A DNA stretch of 64,000 bases from Brevibacillus brevis (GCF_001039275.2 NZ_CP030117.1:2098501-2162500), one strand, 5' to 3'; counted from the first letter of the stretch, positions 37,194-48,520 are shown. Notes: generated by a model from the letters alone, not told the origin. Numbers and translations: made by a program.

Positions 37194-38198
37194 ATGTTTG
37201 AAGGCGGTTTGATTCCCCTTATTTTTATGGTGGCAGTAGCCATCGTCGTACTTTCTGTTTTCTTCTCGTTCGTACCAGTCATGCTCTGGATTTCTGCACT
37301 GGCTTCCGGTGTGAATATCGGGATTATTACTCTCGTCGCTATGCGCTTACGTCGCGTCGTACCATCCCGTATCGTGAATCCGTTGATTAAAGCGCGTAAA
37401 GCGGGCTTGCAACTGGATACAAACCAATTGGAGAGCCATTATCTCGCAGGCGGTAACGTTGACCGTGTAGTAGATGCGCTCGTAGCAGCACAACGTGCAG
37501 ATATTCCACTTGGCTTTGAACGAGCAGCAGCCATTGATCTGGCTGGTCGTGATGTATTGGAAGCGGTACAAATGAGCGTTAACCCGAAAGTGATTGAAAC
37601 ACCTGTGGTAGCAGCAATGGCAAAGGACGGTATCGAGCTGCGCACTCGTGCAAAAGTAACGGTTCGTGCCAACATCGATCGATTGGTCGGTGGTGCTGGT
37701 GAAGAAACGATCATCGCCCGTGTAGGTGAGGGGATCGTATCGACCATTGGTTCGTCAAAAGGACATAAGGACGTATTGGAAAATCCGGATCTGATCTCTA
37801 AAACGGTATTGAATAAAGGTTTGGATGCCGGAACTGCTTTTGAAATTCTCTCGATTGATATTGCGGACGTGGATGTAGGGAAGAACATTGGGGCACAATT
37901 GCAAACCGACCAAGCGGAAGCAGATAAACGTATTGCCCAAGCGAAAGCGGAAGAGCGTCGTGCCATGGCGGTAGCCCAAGAGCAGGAAATGATTGCGCGC
38001 GTACAAGAGATGAAGGCAAAAGTAGTAGAAGCCGAAGCACAGGTACCACTCGCTTTGTCCGAAGCATTGAAAAGTGGCAAAATGGGCGTAATGGATTATT
38101 ACAACATGCAAAACATTGCTGCTGATACACAAATGCGTCAATCCTTCGGGCATGCAGGTGACAAACAAGAGCCTGCTTTGCCAGACGAGAAAGAATAA
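37194..38198 (+). CDS. floA: Flotillin-like protein FloA
   Basis: 334 residues. Two hydrophobic stretches at the N-terminus (about 5-55) insert into the membrane, followed by an SPFH-like domain and a coiled-coil region rich in Ala/Glu ([20 protein letters not shown]). FloA scaffolds functional membrane microdomains. It sits between the NfeD protease and a small membrane protein, the normal yqeZ-yqfA order. ATG is 7 bp after the upstream stop, whose last codons contain AAAAGGAGTG. Confidence 0.95.
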   Translation: MFEGGLIPLIFMVAVAIVVLSVFFSFVPVMLWISALASGVNIGIITLVAMRLRRVVPSRIVNPLIKARKAGLQLDTNQLESHYLAGGNVDRVVDALVAAQRADIPLGFERAAAIDLAGRDVLEAVQMSVNPKVIETPVVAAMAKDGIELRTRAKVTVRANIDRLVGGAGEETIIARVGEGIVSTIGSSKGHKDVLENPDLISKTVLNKGLDAGTAFEILSIDIADVDVGKNIGAQLQTDQAEADKRIAQAKAEERRAMAVAQEQEMIARVQEMKAKVVEAEAQVPLALSEALKSGKMGVMDYYNMQNIAADTQMRQSFGHAGDKQEPALPDEKE

Positions 38199-38209
38199 GG
38201 GCGATTGCC

Positions 38210-38713
38210 ATGGAAGATCTCATGGATCTCGTCGTAGATTTATTGGGTTTAGTCGAGTGGATCATCCCGCTCATCGGCAAGTTCTGGTTTGTTATCCTTG
38301 GTTACTTAGGATATAAAGCTCTTGGCAAAGCCGGAAAGAAGAAGATGTCTCAAGGCAAAAAAATGCCTCCGCTTACCCCGGCTACAACGTCGGATATCCC
38401 AATGGAAAATAAGGATTACGGCAGAGAGACGGTGCGAGCATCCTCCAAATACGAGCCACCTCAGCAAGAATCGATGGAAGGGATTGGAGTTGAGCAGGAA
38501 TGGGCATTCTCCAGTACAGCTCGTGCTTCAACGGGTCCAACCATCACAGTGAAGCAATCGGAAACGATGAAGGTCGCTGATTCGGAACGAGTAGGAACAC
38601 TCCCATCGAAACACGGCAATCCGCGTGATGGGATGAAATGGGCGCTCATTTTTGGAGAACCGCGCTCAAAAGCTCCGTATGCCCAGCAGGTTCGGCAAAG
38701 AAAAATTTTATAA
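38210..38713 (+). CDS. Unrecognised membrane-anchored protein in the flotillin operon
   Basis: 167 residues, with one hydrophobic N-terminal stretch (LVEWIIPLIGKFWFVILGYLGY, about 14-36), then a basic then low-complexity hydrophilic tail (PPQQESMEGIG, TARASTGPTITVK). The C-terminus ends RQRKIL. It is 11 bp after floA and closed by a terminator, so it is part of the NfeD-floA operon. I do not recognise a family; a microdomain-linked role is only inferred from position. Confidence 0.6.
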   Translation: MEDLMDLVVDLLGLVEWIIPLIGKFWFVILGYLGYKALGKAGKKKMSQGKKMPPLTPATTSDIPMENKDYGRETVRASSKYEPPQQESMEGIGVEQEWAFSSTARASTGPTITVKQSETMKVADSERVGTLPSKHGNPRDGMKWALIFGEPRSKAPYAQQVRQRKIL

Positions 38714-38725
38714 TAGTAGCCAGTC

Positions 38726-38756
38726 AAACAGGTGAACTTCGGTTCGCCTGTTTTTT
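38726..38756 (+). terminator. Intrinsic terminator of the flotillin operon
   Basis: Stem AAACAGGTGAAC / GTTCGCCTGTTT around a TTCG loop, followed by T-run. Confidence 0.9.
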
Positions 38757-38878
38757 ATTGATAAGCAACGTCTTATGTCGAAATATATCGAATAACTTAT
38801 CTTGTTTCTCGTATCCTTGTTGACTATCCTGAATGTAAAGAAAATTCTCCCAATAGAAGAAGGGGTAGAGGTCAAGCG

Positions 38879-39076
38879 ATGAATCAACAAATTTTTGAAC
38901 AAATGGGGCGGTTTCGTCAAAAAGTGATTCGGCTTGCCATCTTCGAAAACAAATCGATATATGAAACAGCGATCGCGTGCGGTTGTTCAGTTGAGAAAGT
39001 AAAGCGAGTCATGAAAAAATGGAAGGCGCTTACAAAAGAAAAAGAGCTGGTTTCTTCTGCAAAAGAAAGCAAATAA
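38879..39076 (+). CDS. Small HTH-like protein
   Basis: 65 residues, basic. The centre SIYETAIACGCSVEKVKRVMKKW (read as helix-turn-helix) resembles homeodomain-like DNA-binding helices in transposase or sporulation regulators. AGAGGTC precedes the ATG. It has a terminator on each side, so it is likely transcribed alone. It sits right before the sporulation gene yqfC, but a link is not shown. Could be a regulator or a small orphan gene. Confidence 0.5.
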   Translation: MNQQIFEQMGRFRQKVIRLAIFENKSIYETAIACGCSVEKVKRVMKKWKALTKEKELVSSAKESK

Positions 39077-39108
39077 TCAATGGAGTTTGTTGAAGTATTC
39101 CAAAGACG

Positions 39109-39156
39109 GAGCTCTCACCTGCTTGCTAATTAGCGAGCGCTGAGGGCTCTTTTTTT
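39109..39156 (+). terminator. Terminator after the small HTH-like gene
   Basis: Hairpin with arms GAGCTCTCA / TGAGGGCTC and an inner stem GCTTGCTAAT-TAGCGAGC, followed by a run of seven T. Confidence 0.75.
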
Positions 39157-39281
39157 GTGACTGTTTTTGATGAATGCCTCTTTGTGCTCGCGCATACGCA
39201 TAGATAAGAATGGTTTTGCACCTGCAAACAGATGAGCTCGTCATATTCGCCAATATATAGAACGAGAAGGGGGGCTAATCC

Positions 39282-39578
39282 ATGAAGCGTTGGAGCCGCC
39301 GTCTGCGCCAGTTGGCCGGAGGGGTGTTGGATCTGCCGCAAGATGTAGTCCTGGAAGTCCCGCGTATCACGATGATCGGTCATTTGCAAATGTATATAGA
39401 GAATCATCGAGGAGTTTTGCATTTTAGCGAAAAAGAGCTTCGTCTGCTGTTGACGAACGGTCAAATGATTGTTTCAGGTGAACAGCTTGTCATCCGAGCG
39501 ATTTTGCCTGAGGAGGTTTTGTTAGAAGGAAGAATCGGTGGCGTGAAATTTTTGGAGACGGGACCACAGAACTCGTAA
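39282..39578 (+). CDS. yqfC: Sporulation protein YqfC
   Basis: 98 residues, typical YqfC: MKRWSRRLRQLAGGVLDLPQDVVLEVPRI start and a PRC/YabP-like beta fold (ERVLHFSEKELRLLL-type segment). In B. subtilis yqfCD are expressed in the mother cell under sigma-E; no clear sigma-E boxes were read here. AAGGGGGG lies upstream of the ATG. It precedes yqfD by 28 bp. Confidence 0.88.
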   Translation: MKRWSRRLRQLAGGVLDLPQDVVLEVPRITMIGHLQMYIENHRGVLHFSEKELRLLLTNGQMIVSGEQLVIRAILPEEVLLEGRIGGVKFLETGPQNS

Positions 39579-39606
39579 ACTTTTTTAGTGGGAGGGGGCG
39601 GCACGT

Positions 39607-40791
39607 ATGCGGTATGGAATCAAGGAGTGGGTGGATGGACATGTAACCATTACCGTTCGGGGAAAACGATTTGAGCGGATGCTAAATATGGCCGTACGGG
39701 ATGGGATTCGAATCTGGAATATTCGCAGAGTAGGAGAAGAGGTGACTCGCTGCGATATTTTGATTCGTGATTATTTTCGTTTACGACCGCTTTTAAAAGA
39801 GACAGGCTGTCGTAGTCACGTCGAAGCAAGAGACGGGCTGCCTTTCTGGCTCTTGCGGTTACGCAGACGATCTGGATTGGCAATTGGGGCAGCCCTTTTT
39901 TTCATCGGATTGTACATGCTCTCCTCTTTTGTTTGGAGTGTCGAAGTGAGTGGGACCAAAATGGTTGATCCGCGACGAGTGATTCAAGCCGCTGAACAAG
40001 TGGGGATTAAAGAAGGGGCATGGAAGGTCAAACTAAAAGAACCGTTGGTTTTGCAAAAAGAGCTGTTGAGTCTGCTGCCTGAAGCGTCTTGGGTTGGAAT
40101 CGAGATTCAAGGAACCAAAGTCATGCTTCAAGTGGTTGAAAAAGAGGCGCCCGTAAAGCCGCTTGCAACAGGTCCACGGCATCTTGTAGCAAAAAAGAGG
40201 GCTGTCGTCCATAAAATTCTTCCGGAGGTTGGTCGCAGTCAGGTTGTGAGCAATCAATTGGTTGAAAAAGGCCAAGTGCTCATCTCGGGGATCATTGGCA
40301 ATGACGCTCGTCAACAAGCAGTATCAGCGCGAGGCAAGGTGCAAGGGGAAGTGTGGTATATGAGTAACACATCGGTCCCGCTAAAACAAACGATGTATCG
40401 TTTGACGGGAGAAAAACTGGAGCATCAATACCTGCTTGTAGGCCCCTATGCGATCTATGTGTGGCCATTTGAAAAACAGTCCTTTGCACAAGCTGAAGTG
40501 GCAGAACAACGGTTTTTGCCCTCGTACGCGGGATATACCTCTCCACTTGGCTGGAAGACAGTAACGTACGTGCAAACAGCACCCGTTCAAACAGAAATGA
40601 GCGTGGAGGAAGCGACGGAACTGGCTAAAAAATTTGCCAGGGAGGATATCTTGAAAAAAGCTGGAAAAGATGCGTTCATTCAGGACGAAAAAGTTTTGCA
40701 CGTCACAACAGAGAATGGTAAAGTTTACGTAAGCATTCATTTTTCCGTCATTGAAGATATTGCCATTGAACAGCCTTTCGTTGGGCAGTGA
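39607..40791 (+). CDS. yqfD: Sporulation protein YqfD
   Basis: 394 residues, with one membrane helix (about 96-116, AIGAALFFIGLYMLSSFVWS) and a long outer part that resembles polypeptide-transport or FtsQ-like domains (YqfD family). GGGAGGGGGCGG precedes the ATG. Needed in B. subtilis for normal spore formation; biochemical role unknown. It leads into phoH as in B. subtilis. Confidence 0.92.
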   Translation: MRYGIKEWVDGHVTITVRGKRFERMLNMAVRDGIRIWNIRRVGEEVTRCDILIRDYFRLRPLLKETGCRSHVEARDGLPFWLLRLRRRSGLAIGAALFFIGLYMLSSFVWSVEVSGTKMVDPRRVIQAAEQVGIKEGAWKVKLKEPLVLQKELLSLLPEASWVGIEIQGTKVMLQVVEKEAPVKPLATGPRHLVAKKRAVVHKILPEVGRSQVVSNQLVEKGQVLISGIIGNDARQQAVSARGKVQGEVWYMSNTSVPLKQTMYRLTGEKLEHQYLLVGPYAIYVWPFEKQSFAQAEVAEQRFLPSYAGYTSPLGWKTVTYVQTAPVQTEMSVEEATELAKKFAREDILKKAGKDAFIQDEKVLHVTTENGKVYVSIHFSVIEDIAIEQPFVGQ

Positions 40792-40846
40792 GGATGGCAA
40801 GCAAATGACGCATTGCTGATTACCGTTGCAAGGAGATGGAAGCCTG

Positions 40847-41818
40847 TTGCACGTACAAGATGAGGTAAGAATCCCGTTTTCAGACGCATCTGAGGCCTTG
40901 CTGTTGTTCGGACCACATGACGCGTACCTAACACTGATCGAGCAAAGAAGTTCCGCCAAAATCATGACCCGAGAAGGCGAACTGGTTATTAGCGGGGATA
41001 AGCCGGAAGTGGACAAACTGACAGAGTTGATTGAAATTCTGCTACAGTTGATTCGCAGAGGGATTGCCCTGTCCGAACGAGACATCTCTTATGCGATGTC
41101 GTTGATTGAACGGGGAGAAGGTGCCCAACTGCTCGATGTGTATGATGAAGAAGTCGCTCGTACCCAACGTGGCAAAGTAATCAGGGCAAAGACTCTGGGC
41201 CAGCGTCATTACTTGTCTGCGATCAAGAAGCATGACATTGTGTTTGGAATTGGACCAGCTGGGACCGGAAAAACGTATTTGGCTGTTGTCACAGCAGTAA
41301 ATGCGTTGAAAAATGCGCGTGTCAAACGGATCGTTCTTACCAGACCGGCCGTAGAAGCGGGGGAGAGCCTTGGGTTTTTGCCAGGAGATTTGCAGGAAAA
41401 AGTAGACCCTTACCTGCGTCCGCTCTATGATGCCTTGTACGACATGCTGGGCAATGAACAAGTCGCCAAAATGATGGAACGTGGACTCATTGAGGTTGCA
41501 CCTTTGGCGTACATGCGTGGTCGTACGCTCGAAGATTCCTTTGTCATTTTGGATGAAGCCCAGAACACAACTCCCGAGCAAATGAAAATGTTTTTGACCA
41601 GGCTTGGCTTTGGTTCCAAAATGGTCATTACGGGTGATGTGACCCAGGTGGATTTGCCAAAAGGCAAGAAATCCGGATTGCGCGAAGCACAGCGCATCTT
41701 AAGCCCGATTTCCGATGTAGCCTTTATTCATTTCCAAGAGGGAGATGTCGTTCGTCACAGTCTGGTACAAAAAATCATCGCTGCCTATGCCAAGGAAGAA
41801 GTAGAACACGGCTATTAA
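40847..41818 (+). CDS. phoH: PhoH-like ATPase
   Basis: About 323 residues. Walker A GPAGTGKTYLA, Walker B FVILDEAQN, and the highly conserved LTRPAVEAGESLGFLPGDL and MVITGDVTQVDLP. The start is uncertain: AAGGAGA (about 40830-40836) fits a CTG at 40844 or TTG at 40847; the track frame's TTG at 40826 overlaps the ribosome-binding site. PhoH is a phosphate-starvation-linked ATPase/RNase-like protein. It runs into ybeY. Confidence 0.93.
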   Translation: MHVQDEVRIPFSDASEALLLFGPHDAYLTLIEQRSSAKIMTREGELVISGDKPEVDKLTELIEILLQLIRRGIALSERDISYAMSLIERGEGAQLLDVYDEEVARTQRGKVIRAKTLGQRHYLSAIKKHDIVFGIGPAGTGKTYLAVVTAVNALKNARVKRIVLTRPAVEAGESLGFLPGDLQEKVDPYLRPLYDALYDMLGNEQVAKMMERGLIEVAPLAYMRGRTLEDSFVILDEAQNTTPEQMKMFLTRLGFGSKMVITGDVTQVDLPKGKKSGLREAQRILSPISDVAFIHFQEGDVVRHSLVQKIIAAYAKEEVEHGY

Positions 41819-41851
41819 TAAATGGCGTCACAAAAAGGAGATCGTTTACCT

Positions 41852-42331
41852 GTGTTATCTGTAGAAATCCTTCATGAAGAAATCGAACCGATCGATGAGA
41901 ATTTGCAAAACCTGCTTGTCCGTTGCCTGGAAGCAGCGGCAAAGCTGGAAGACGTACAAGGAGAAGTAGTTGTCACGTTGGTGAACAACGAGCGCATCCA
42001 CGAGTTGAATCGCGACTATCGAGGTGTTGATCGGCCTACGGATGTTCTGTCCTTTGCGATGAACGAGCCGGGCGAAGGGGAAATGGAAATCTTCATCGAT
42101 GAGGATGAGGCCAGCGAGTTTCCGAATATGCTTGGAGATATCATCATCTCGGTGCCAAAAGCACATGAGCAGGCCGAAGACTATGGCCATTCATTCGAAC
42201 GCGAACTCGGATTTCTCACGGTTCATGGTTTTCTTCACCTTCTGGGCTATGATCATGGGACGCCAGAAGAAGAGAAGGAAATGTTTTCACGTCAAGAAAA
42301 GGTGCTGGAAGAAATCGGCTTGACGAGGTAG
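41852..42331 (+). CDS. ybeY: Endoribonuclease YbeY
   Basis: 159 residues from GTG 41852 (AAAAAGGAG upstream); an ATG at 41822 lacks a ribosome-binding site. Zinc motif HGFLHLLGYDH identifies the family. YbeY processes 16S rRNA 3' ends and controls ribosome quality. In B. subtilis a c-di-AMP phosphodiesterase gene (pgpH/yqfF) separates phoH and ybeY; here the two are only 33 bp apart. Confidence 0.95.
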   Translation: MLSVEILHEEIEPIDENLQNLLVRCLEAAAKLEDVQGEVVVTLVNNERIHELNRDYRGVDRPTDVLSFAMNEPGEGEMEIFIDEDEASEFPNMLGDIIISVPKAHEQAEDYGHSFERELGFLTVHGFLHLLGYDHGTPEEEKEMFSRQEKVLEEIGLTR

Positions 42332-42340
42332 GAGATTACG

Positions 42341-42712
42341 TTGAAGGAATGGCGACGATTGACTCGCAGCTTCACCTACGCTCTGCAAGGAATTTCCTAT
42401 ACCGTACGGACACAGCGAAACATGCAAATCCACGTAGCCGCAGCCATTGTGGTGCTGGCGGCAGCGTGGTGGCTGCAGATACCCCGCAGCGATGTTTTGC
42501 TGGTCCTTTTTTCTATCGGTCTGGTCTTCTCCCTTGAGCTGGTAAACACCGCGATTGAAGCAGTCGTTGATTTAGCTTCCCCAGAATGGCACGTCAAGGC
42601 GAAGATTGCCAAAGATGTGGGAGCAGGAGCTGTACTTGTGGCGGCGATTCTGTCCCTTATCATTGGAGTTCTCGTATTTGGACAGCCACTGTTGCAAAAA
42701 GTATGGGGATAG
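42341..42712 (+). CDS. dgkA: Undecaprenol/diacylglycerol kinase (DgkA family)
   Basis: 123 residues from a TTG start (AGGTAGGAG upstream). Three membrane helices and the family signature ELVNTAIEAVVDL followed by AKDVGAGAVL. In Firmicutes this protein usually phosphorylates undecaprenol, recycling the lipid carrier for cell-wall synthesis. It sits between ybeY and cdd as in B. subtilis. Confidence 0.95.
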   Translation: MKEWRRLTRSFTYALQGISYTVRTQRNMQIHVAAAIVVLAAAWWLQIPRSDVLLVLFSIGLVFSLELVNTAIEAVVDLASPEWHVKAKIAKDVGAGAVLVAAILSLIIGVLVFGQPLLQKVWG

Positions 42713-42857
42713 TTTTTACTAGTAGAGAAGAAGAAGGTTTTTCATAAGCCAAAATGAGGTACCGGACGGGTCATTGTAGTTGACCTTTCAGTCTGGTTTC
42801 TTCGTGTCTCATTGGACACATTCTGTTGTGAAATGATGTTAAAGATCAACCATATGA

Positions 42858-44178
<1,321 letters not shown>

Positions 44179-44282
44179 TATTCCCAGCGCGATGTGTTAA
44201 TTTTTCCAAGGCATAGAATAACGGGCAAAGGTGATTCTAAGAAGGAAGTGGATAGACCCGATATAGGAAAGGATGATGCTCC

Positions 44283-44438
44283 ATGCTTCGTGACTTTTCT
44301 TGGAGAGTTTTCGCTTCAACCGGTGATATCCATGCTTACCTTCTCTACCGTGATCACCATCAAACGGATGTTTCCAGCGAGGAAGCCTCGTTTGATCTCG
44401 CCCAGGAAGAATTGGGTGACACGCAGGCATGCTTGTAA
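44283..44438 (+). CDS. yqzL: YqzL-family small protein
   Basis: 51 residues, read directly from the DNA: begins [19 protein letters not shown] and ends DTQACL. The start matches the B. subtilis YqzL pattern (M-L-x-F-x-W-x-V-F-x-x-TG). GAAAGGATG lies upstream. It overlaps recO by 10 bp. The same position (era-yqzL-recO) is conserved in Bacillus. Function unknown. Confidence 0.8.
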   Translation: MLRDFSWRVFASTGDIHAYLLYRDHHQTDVSSEEASFDLAQEELGDTQACL

Positions 44439-45202
44439 AGTGGGAAGGGATTGTCATTCGCAGTGTGGACTATGGTGAGTCCAGTAAAGTGGTGACATTG
44501 TTTACCCGGGAGAACGGCAAATTAGGCGTGATGGCCCGAGGTGCCAAAAAGACCAAAAGCCGTCTTGCCGCCGTCTCCCAGTTGTTTTCGCATAGTTATT
44601 ATCTATGCAAGGCAGGACCCGGGACAGGAATGCCCGATCTCTCTCAGGGAGATATGCTGGATTCGTTCCGGGATATGCGGCAAAGCCTGACTGCTACGGC
44701 TTATGCCGCATACATAGCAGAACTGTTGGATCGATTGACGCAGGAAAAGGAGCCCAATCCCTACTTGTTTCAGCTACTCCTTCATACGTTCCGCCATTTG
44801 GATGAAGGACGAGATGCCGAGATCCTGTGTCGGATTTTTGAGACCAAGATGCTCATTGTAGCGGGGATCTCCCCGCAGCTTACAGCGTGTGTAAACTGTG
44901 GCGAACAGCGCGAGCCCTATGCGATCAGTGTGGGACAGGGCGGGCTGTTGTGCCCAGTTTGCTTGCCTTCCGATTCGTATGCGATGGCAGTTACACCCTC
45001 GACCTGGAAGCTGTTACGGCTGTTCCAGGTATTTGATTTGGAGCGGCTTGGTGACATTGAAGTAAAACCGGCTACACGCAACCAGCTCAAGCATGTGCTG
45101 CGTAGCTTCATGGACGAGTATTTGGATCTCAGGCTGAAAAGTCGAGCATTTCTGGAACAACTGGAGCGTATGGAAAGAATGACCCAAACAGATCAGGACT
45201 AA
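44429..45202 (+). CDS. recO: DNA repair protein RecO
   Basis: 257 residues. An N-terminal OB fold ([20 protein letters not shown]) is followed by helices and a zinc motif [10 protein letters not shown]...CPVC (about residues 150-180). RecO loads RecA at single-stranded gaps with RecF/RecR. It starts inside yqzL with 10 bp overlap, implying coupled translation. Confidence 0.94.
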   Translation: MLVKWEGIVIRSVDYGESSKVVTLFTRENGKLGVMARGAKKTKSRLAAVSQLFSHSYYLCKAGPGTGMPDLSQGDMLDSFRDMRQSLTATAYAAYIAELLDRLTQEKEPNPYLFQLLLHTFRHLDEGRDAEILCRIFETKMLIVAGISPQLTACVNCGEQREPYAISVGQGGLLCPVCLPSDSYAMAVTPSTWKLLRLFQVFDLERLGDIEVKPATRNQLKHVLRSFMDEYLDLRLKSRAFLEQLERMERMTQTDQD

Positions 45203-45231
45203 TTGACATACGAATTTGTTTTCGTTATGAT
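45203..45231 (+). promoter_or_regulatory. Sigma-A promoter of the glyQS T-box transcript
   Basis: TTGACA (45203-45208), 17-bp spacer, TATGAT (45226-45231). It overlaps the recO stop region. Confidence 0.85.
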
Positions 45232-45467
45232 AAGAACCAAACTTGTATACCGAATGTTGCCGTGAAGGAAAAGAGTAGTCGGCCACTGGCTGTGAATAGC
45301 GAATCGGGGATAGTGGAAGCCCGGTCGCCATGCTGATGAAGGGCGTTCTGGAGCAATTTAATTGTAAGGTGGGCGAAGAAGTCATTCGCCAAGTAGGGTG
45401 GAACCGCGAGAATCCTCTCGTCCCTACACTGTCGCATCAGGCAGTGTAGAGGCGGGAGGTTTTTTTA
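45232..45467 (+). promoter_or_regulatory. Glycine T-box leader
   Basis: Hallmarks: AGAGTAGT at the base of stem I, a distal stem I loop (CGGGGATAGTGGAAGCCCGG), a candidate GGC glycine specifier (45342-45344 in TGAAGGGCG), the core AGGGTGGAACCGCG (45395-45408), and a terminator CCTCTCG...CGGGAGG with a T-run (45414-45467). Uncharged tRNA-Gly would bind and cause antitermination, raising glyQS expression. Confidence 0.92.
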
Positions 45468-45514
45468 GTTTCGACTTAAAGCCAAGTTCTAAAAAGTTTA
45501 GAGGAGGAAAAAGC

Positions 45515-46447
45515 ATGAAAATGACATTTCAAGACATCATTTTGACGCTGCAAAACTTTTGGGCAAAGCAAAACTGTCTCATTGTCCAGCCGTATGACGT
45601 TGAAAAAGGGGCAGGTACGCTAAATCCAATGACCTTCCTTCGTTCCATTGGACCTGAGCCGTGGAATGTGGCATATGTAGAGCCTTCCCGTCGCCCGGCT
45701 GACGGACGCTATGGGGAAAACCCGAACCGTTTGTATCAGCATCACCAGTTCCAAGTAATCATGAAGCCATCACCGGACAACATTCAGGAGCTGTACCTGG
45801 AGAGCTTGCGCGAACTCGGAATTGAGCCACTTGAGCATGACATCCGATTTGTAGAGGACAACTGGGAACACCCGGGTCTCGGCGCATGGGGCTTAGGCTG
45901 GGAAGTTTGGCTGGACGGAATGGAAATCACACAGTTCACGTACTTCCAGCAAGTGGGCGGTCTGGAATGTAAACCAGTGGCAGTCGAGCTGACTTACGGA
46001 CTGGAGCGTTTGGCTTCCTATATTCAAGAGAAAGAAAATGTGTTTGATCTGGAATGGTGCAACGGATATACGTACGGTGATGTATTCCTGCAACCAGAAT
46101 ACGAGCATTCCAAATACACATTTGAGCTGTCTGATGTCGACATGCTGTTCTCTCTCTACAATACGTATGAGGCAGAAGCAAAAAGACTGATGGCACAGAG
46201 ACTGGTTTACCCGGCATACGACTACGTTCTGAAATGCTCCCACACCTTCAATTTGCTTGATGCGCGTGGAGCCATCAGTGTGACGGAGCGTACAGGCTAC
46301 ATCGCTCGTGTACGTAATCTGTCTCGTGAAGTAGCACAAACCTACTACAAAGAGCGTGAGCGCCTCGGTTTCCCGCTTTTGCAAAAAGGCAATGCAGACG
46401 CTGCGGATCAAGTGAATCAGGTGAAGGGAGAGGATACAAATGAGTAA
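45515..46447 (+). CDS. glyQ: Glycyl-tRNA synthetase alpha subunit
   Basis: 310 residues from ATG 45515 (AGAGGAGG upstream); the longer frame covers the T-box terminator. Conserved start [15 protein letters not shown] and class II synthetase motifs ([35 protein letters not shown]). Works as alpha2-beta2 with GlyS to charge tRNA-Gly. Overlaps glyS by 8 bp. Confidence 0.97.
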   Translation: MKMTFQDIILTLQNFWAKQNCLIVQPYDVEKGAGTLNPMTFLRSIGPEPWNVAYVEPSRRPADGRYGENPNRLYQHHQFQVIMKPSPDNIQELYLESLRELGIEPLEHDIRFVEDNWEHPGLGAWGLGWEVWLDGMEITQFTYFQQVGGLECKPVAVELTYGLERLASYIQEKENVFDLEWCNGYTYGDVFLQPEYEHSKYTFELSDVDMLFSLYNTYEAEAKRLMAQRLVYPAYDYVLKCSHTFNLLDARGAISVTERTGYIARVRNLSREVAQTYYKERERLGFPLLQKGNADAADQVNQVKGEDTNE

Positions 46448-48509
46448 GCGCGATCTACTCGTAGAGGTTGGTTTGGAAGAAATGCCTGCTCGTTTTGTCG
46501 CACAGGCAGCGGCACAATTCAAGGAAAAAGTAGAAAAGTGGCTGACTGCTGAGCGCGTGCCGTTTGATCAAATTACGGCATTGGAGACACCTCGTCGTTT
46601 TGCCCTGTTGATCAATGGATTGGCAGAAAAGCAGCCTGACCGCAATGATGAAGCGAAGGGTCCTGCACGCAAAATCGCACAAGATGAAGCGGGCAATTGG
46701 TCCAAGGCAGCACTCGGTTTTGCACGAAGCAACAATGTTGAGCCAGACCAACTGTATTATAAAGAAGTAAACGGGATCGAGTATGTTCATGCTCGTAAAT
46801 CCGAAGCGGGAAAACCGACTACCGAGCTTTTGCCGCAACTGGCTGAAGTGATTACCAGCATGAGCTTCCCGAAAAACATGCGCTGGGGCGCACGCGATTT
46901 GAAATACGTTCGTCCGATTCGTTGGCTGGTTGCTTTGTTCGGCGATGAATTGATCGATCTGGAGATTGCAGGTGTAAAAAGCGGACGCGTTTCTCGTGGA
47001 CACCGCTTCTTGGGAACAGAGGTTACGTTGAATCACCCGAGCGAATACGTGAGCAAGCTGGCTGAGCAGTATGTCATGGTGAATCCGGACGAGCGCAGAG
47101 CAGCCATTGTAGAACAGATTCATCGCTTGGAGAAGGAAAATGGCTGGACGATTCCAATGGACGAAGGACTTCTGGATGAGGTAGTCCATCTCGTAGAATA
47201 TCCTACGGCTCTTTACGGAACGTTCGAACAAGAATTCCTTTCCATTCCACGTGAGGTTTTGGTGACCTCCATGCGTGAGCACCAGCGTTATTTCCCTGTT
47301 GAAAACGCTCAGGGTCAATTGCTGAATCATTTTGTGACAGTGCGTAACGGTGACAGCCGCGCTCTGGAAAACGTAGCGAAAGGGAATGAAAAAGTTCTTC
47401 GCGCACGTCTGTCTGATGCTCGTTTCTTCTACGTGGAAGACCAAAAGCTGTCCATTGAAAGCTGTCTGAAACGTTTGGAGACAATTGTTTACCATGAAGA
47501 GCTGGGAACAATCGGTGATAAAGTTCGCCGTGTACGCAAAACTGCTGCGCAAATGGCAAGCAAGCTGGGTGTGAGCGCGGAAGAGACGAAACAAGTAGAC
47601 CGCATTGCAGAAATCGCAAAATTTGACCTCGTTACCAACATGGTAGGTGAATTCCCTGAACTGCAAGGGATTATGGGTGAAGATTACGCGCGTAAAGCGG
47701 GTGAGACTGACCTCGTAGCAAGTGGCGTATTCGAGCATTACCTCCCGCGTTTTGCAGGGGACAAAATGCCAGCTTCCGCCCAAGGCGCTATCGTCAGTCT
47801 GGCTGACAAGATGGACACGATCGTAGGCTGCTTCTCGATCGGGATTGTGCCTACTGGCTCACAGGACCCGTATGGTCTGCGCCGTATGGCAGCGGGGATC
47901 GTTACGATTTTGGTGGAGCGCGACTGGCAAATTTCTCTTGCCGATCTGTGGAATGCCGCGATGGAAGGCTATGTAGCGCAAGGCGTAAACAAGCGAGCAG
48001 CAGAAGACGTGAAAAAGGACCTCGTAGACTTCTTCGCACTCCGTCTGAAAAACGTCTTGCAGGATCATGGCGTGCGCTACGATGTCATTGACGCCGTTCT
48101 TGCTGCCGACCTGACACTGGTTCCAGAAGTGCTGGCAAAAGCAAAAGCATTGATGGGAGCGGTACAAACAGAAGAATTCAAGCTGATTGTGGAGCAGTTT
48201 AACCGGGTGAACAATCTGGCACAAAAAGCGGAAGCAGACCAAGTCAGCGAAGCTCTGTTCGCAGAAGATGTAGAACGTGCCTTGTATCAGGCATTCCAAG
48301 CTGTTCAGAAGGATGTAGAGGGTCTGAAGGATCAAGAGAAGGTGCTCGCAACCTTGTCAACCTTGCGCCAGCCGATCAACGCATTCTTTGATAAGGTAAT
48401 GGTTATGGCCGAAGATCAGGCTGTTCGTGCAAATCGTCTGGGACTTCTCTTGCAACTTTCTCGTGTACTTTATCGCTATGCAGATTTTTCCAAAGTTGTA
48501 TTCGCGTAA
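46440..48509 (+). CDS. glyS: Glycyl-tRNA synthetase beta subunit
   Basis: 689 residues, the tRNA-binding partner. Segments [32 protein letters not shown] and [11 protein letters not shown] are typical; the C-terminal DALR-type anticodon-binding domain ends in [17 protein letters not shown]. The order glyQ-glyS with T-box control is common in Firmicutes. The downstream terminator separates it from ccpN. Confidence 0.97.
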   Translation: MSKRDLLVEVGLEEMPARFVAQAAAQFKEKVEKWLTAERVPFDQITALETPRRFALLINGLAEKQPDRNDEAKGPARKIAQDEAGNWSKAALGFARSNNVEPDQLYYKEVNGIEYVHARKSEAGKPTTELLPQLAEVITSMSFPKNMRWGARDLKYVRPIRWLVALFGDELIDLEIAGVKSGRVSRGHRFLGTEVTLNHPSEYVSKLAEQYVMVNPDERRAAIVEQIHRLEKENGWTIPMDEGLLDEVVHLVEYPTALYGTFEQEFLSIPREVLVTSMREHQRYFPVENAQGQLLNHFVTVRNGDSRALENVAKGNEKVLRARLSDARFFYVEDQKLSIESCLKRLETIVYHEELGTIGDKVRRVRKTAAQMASKLGVSAEETKQVDRIAEIAKFDLVTNMVGEFPELQGIMGEDYARKAGETDLVASGVFEHYLPRFAGDKMPASAQGAIVSLADKMDTIVGCFSIGIVPTGSQDPYGLRRMAAGIVTILVERDWQISLADLWNAAMEGYVAQGVNKRAAEDVKKDLVDFFALRLKNVLQDHGVRYDVIDAVLAADLTLVPEVLAKAKALMGAVQTEEFKLIVEQFNRVNNLAQKAEADQVSEALFAEDVERALYQAFQAVQKDVEGLKDQEKVLATLSTLRQPINAFFDKVMVMAEDQAVRANRLGLLLQLSRVLYRYADFSKVVFA

Positions 48510-48520
48510 ACAAAATATAA

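Noticed and set aside
46455..47783. 442-codon minus-strand frame opposite glyS
   Set aside because: A shadow of glyS; no start signal or domain, and glyS is clearly the real gene.
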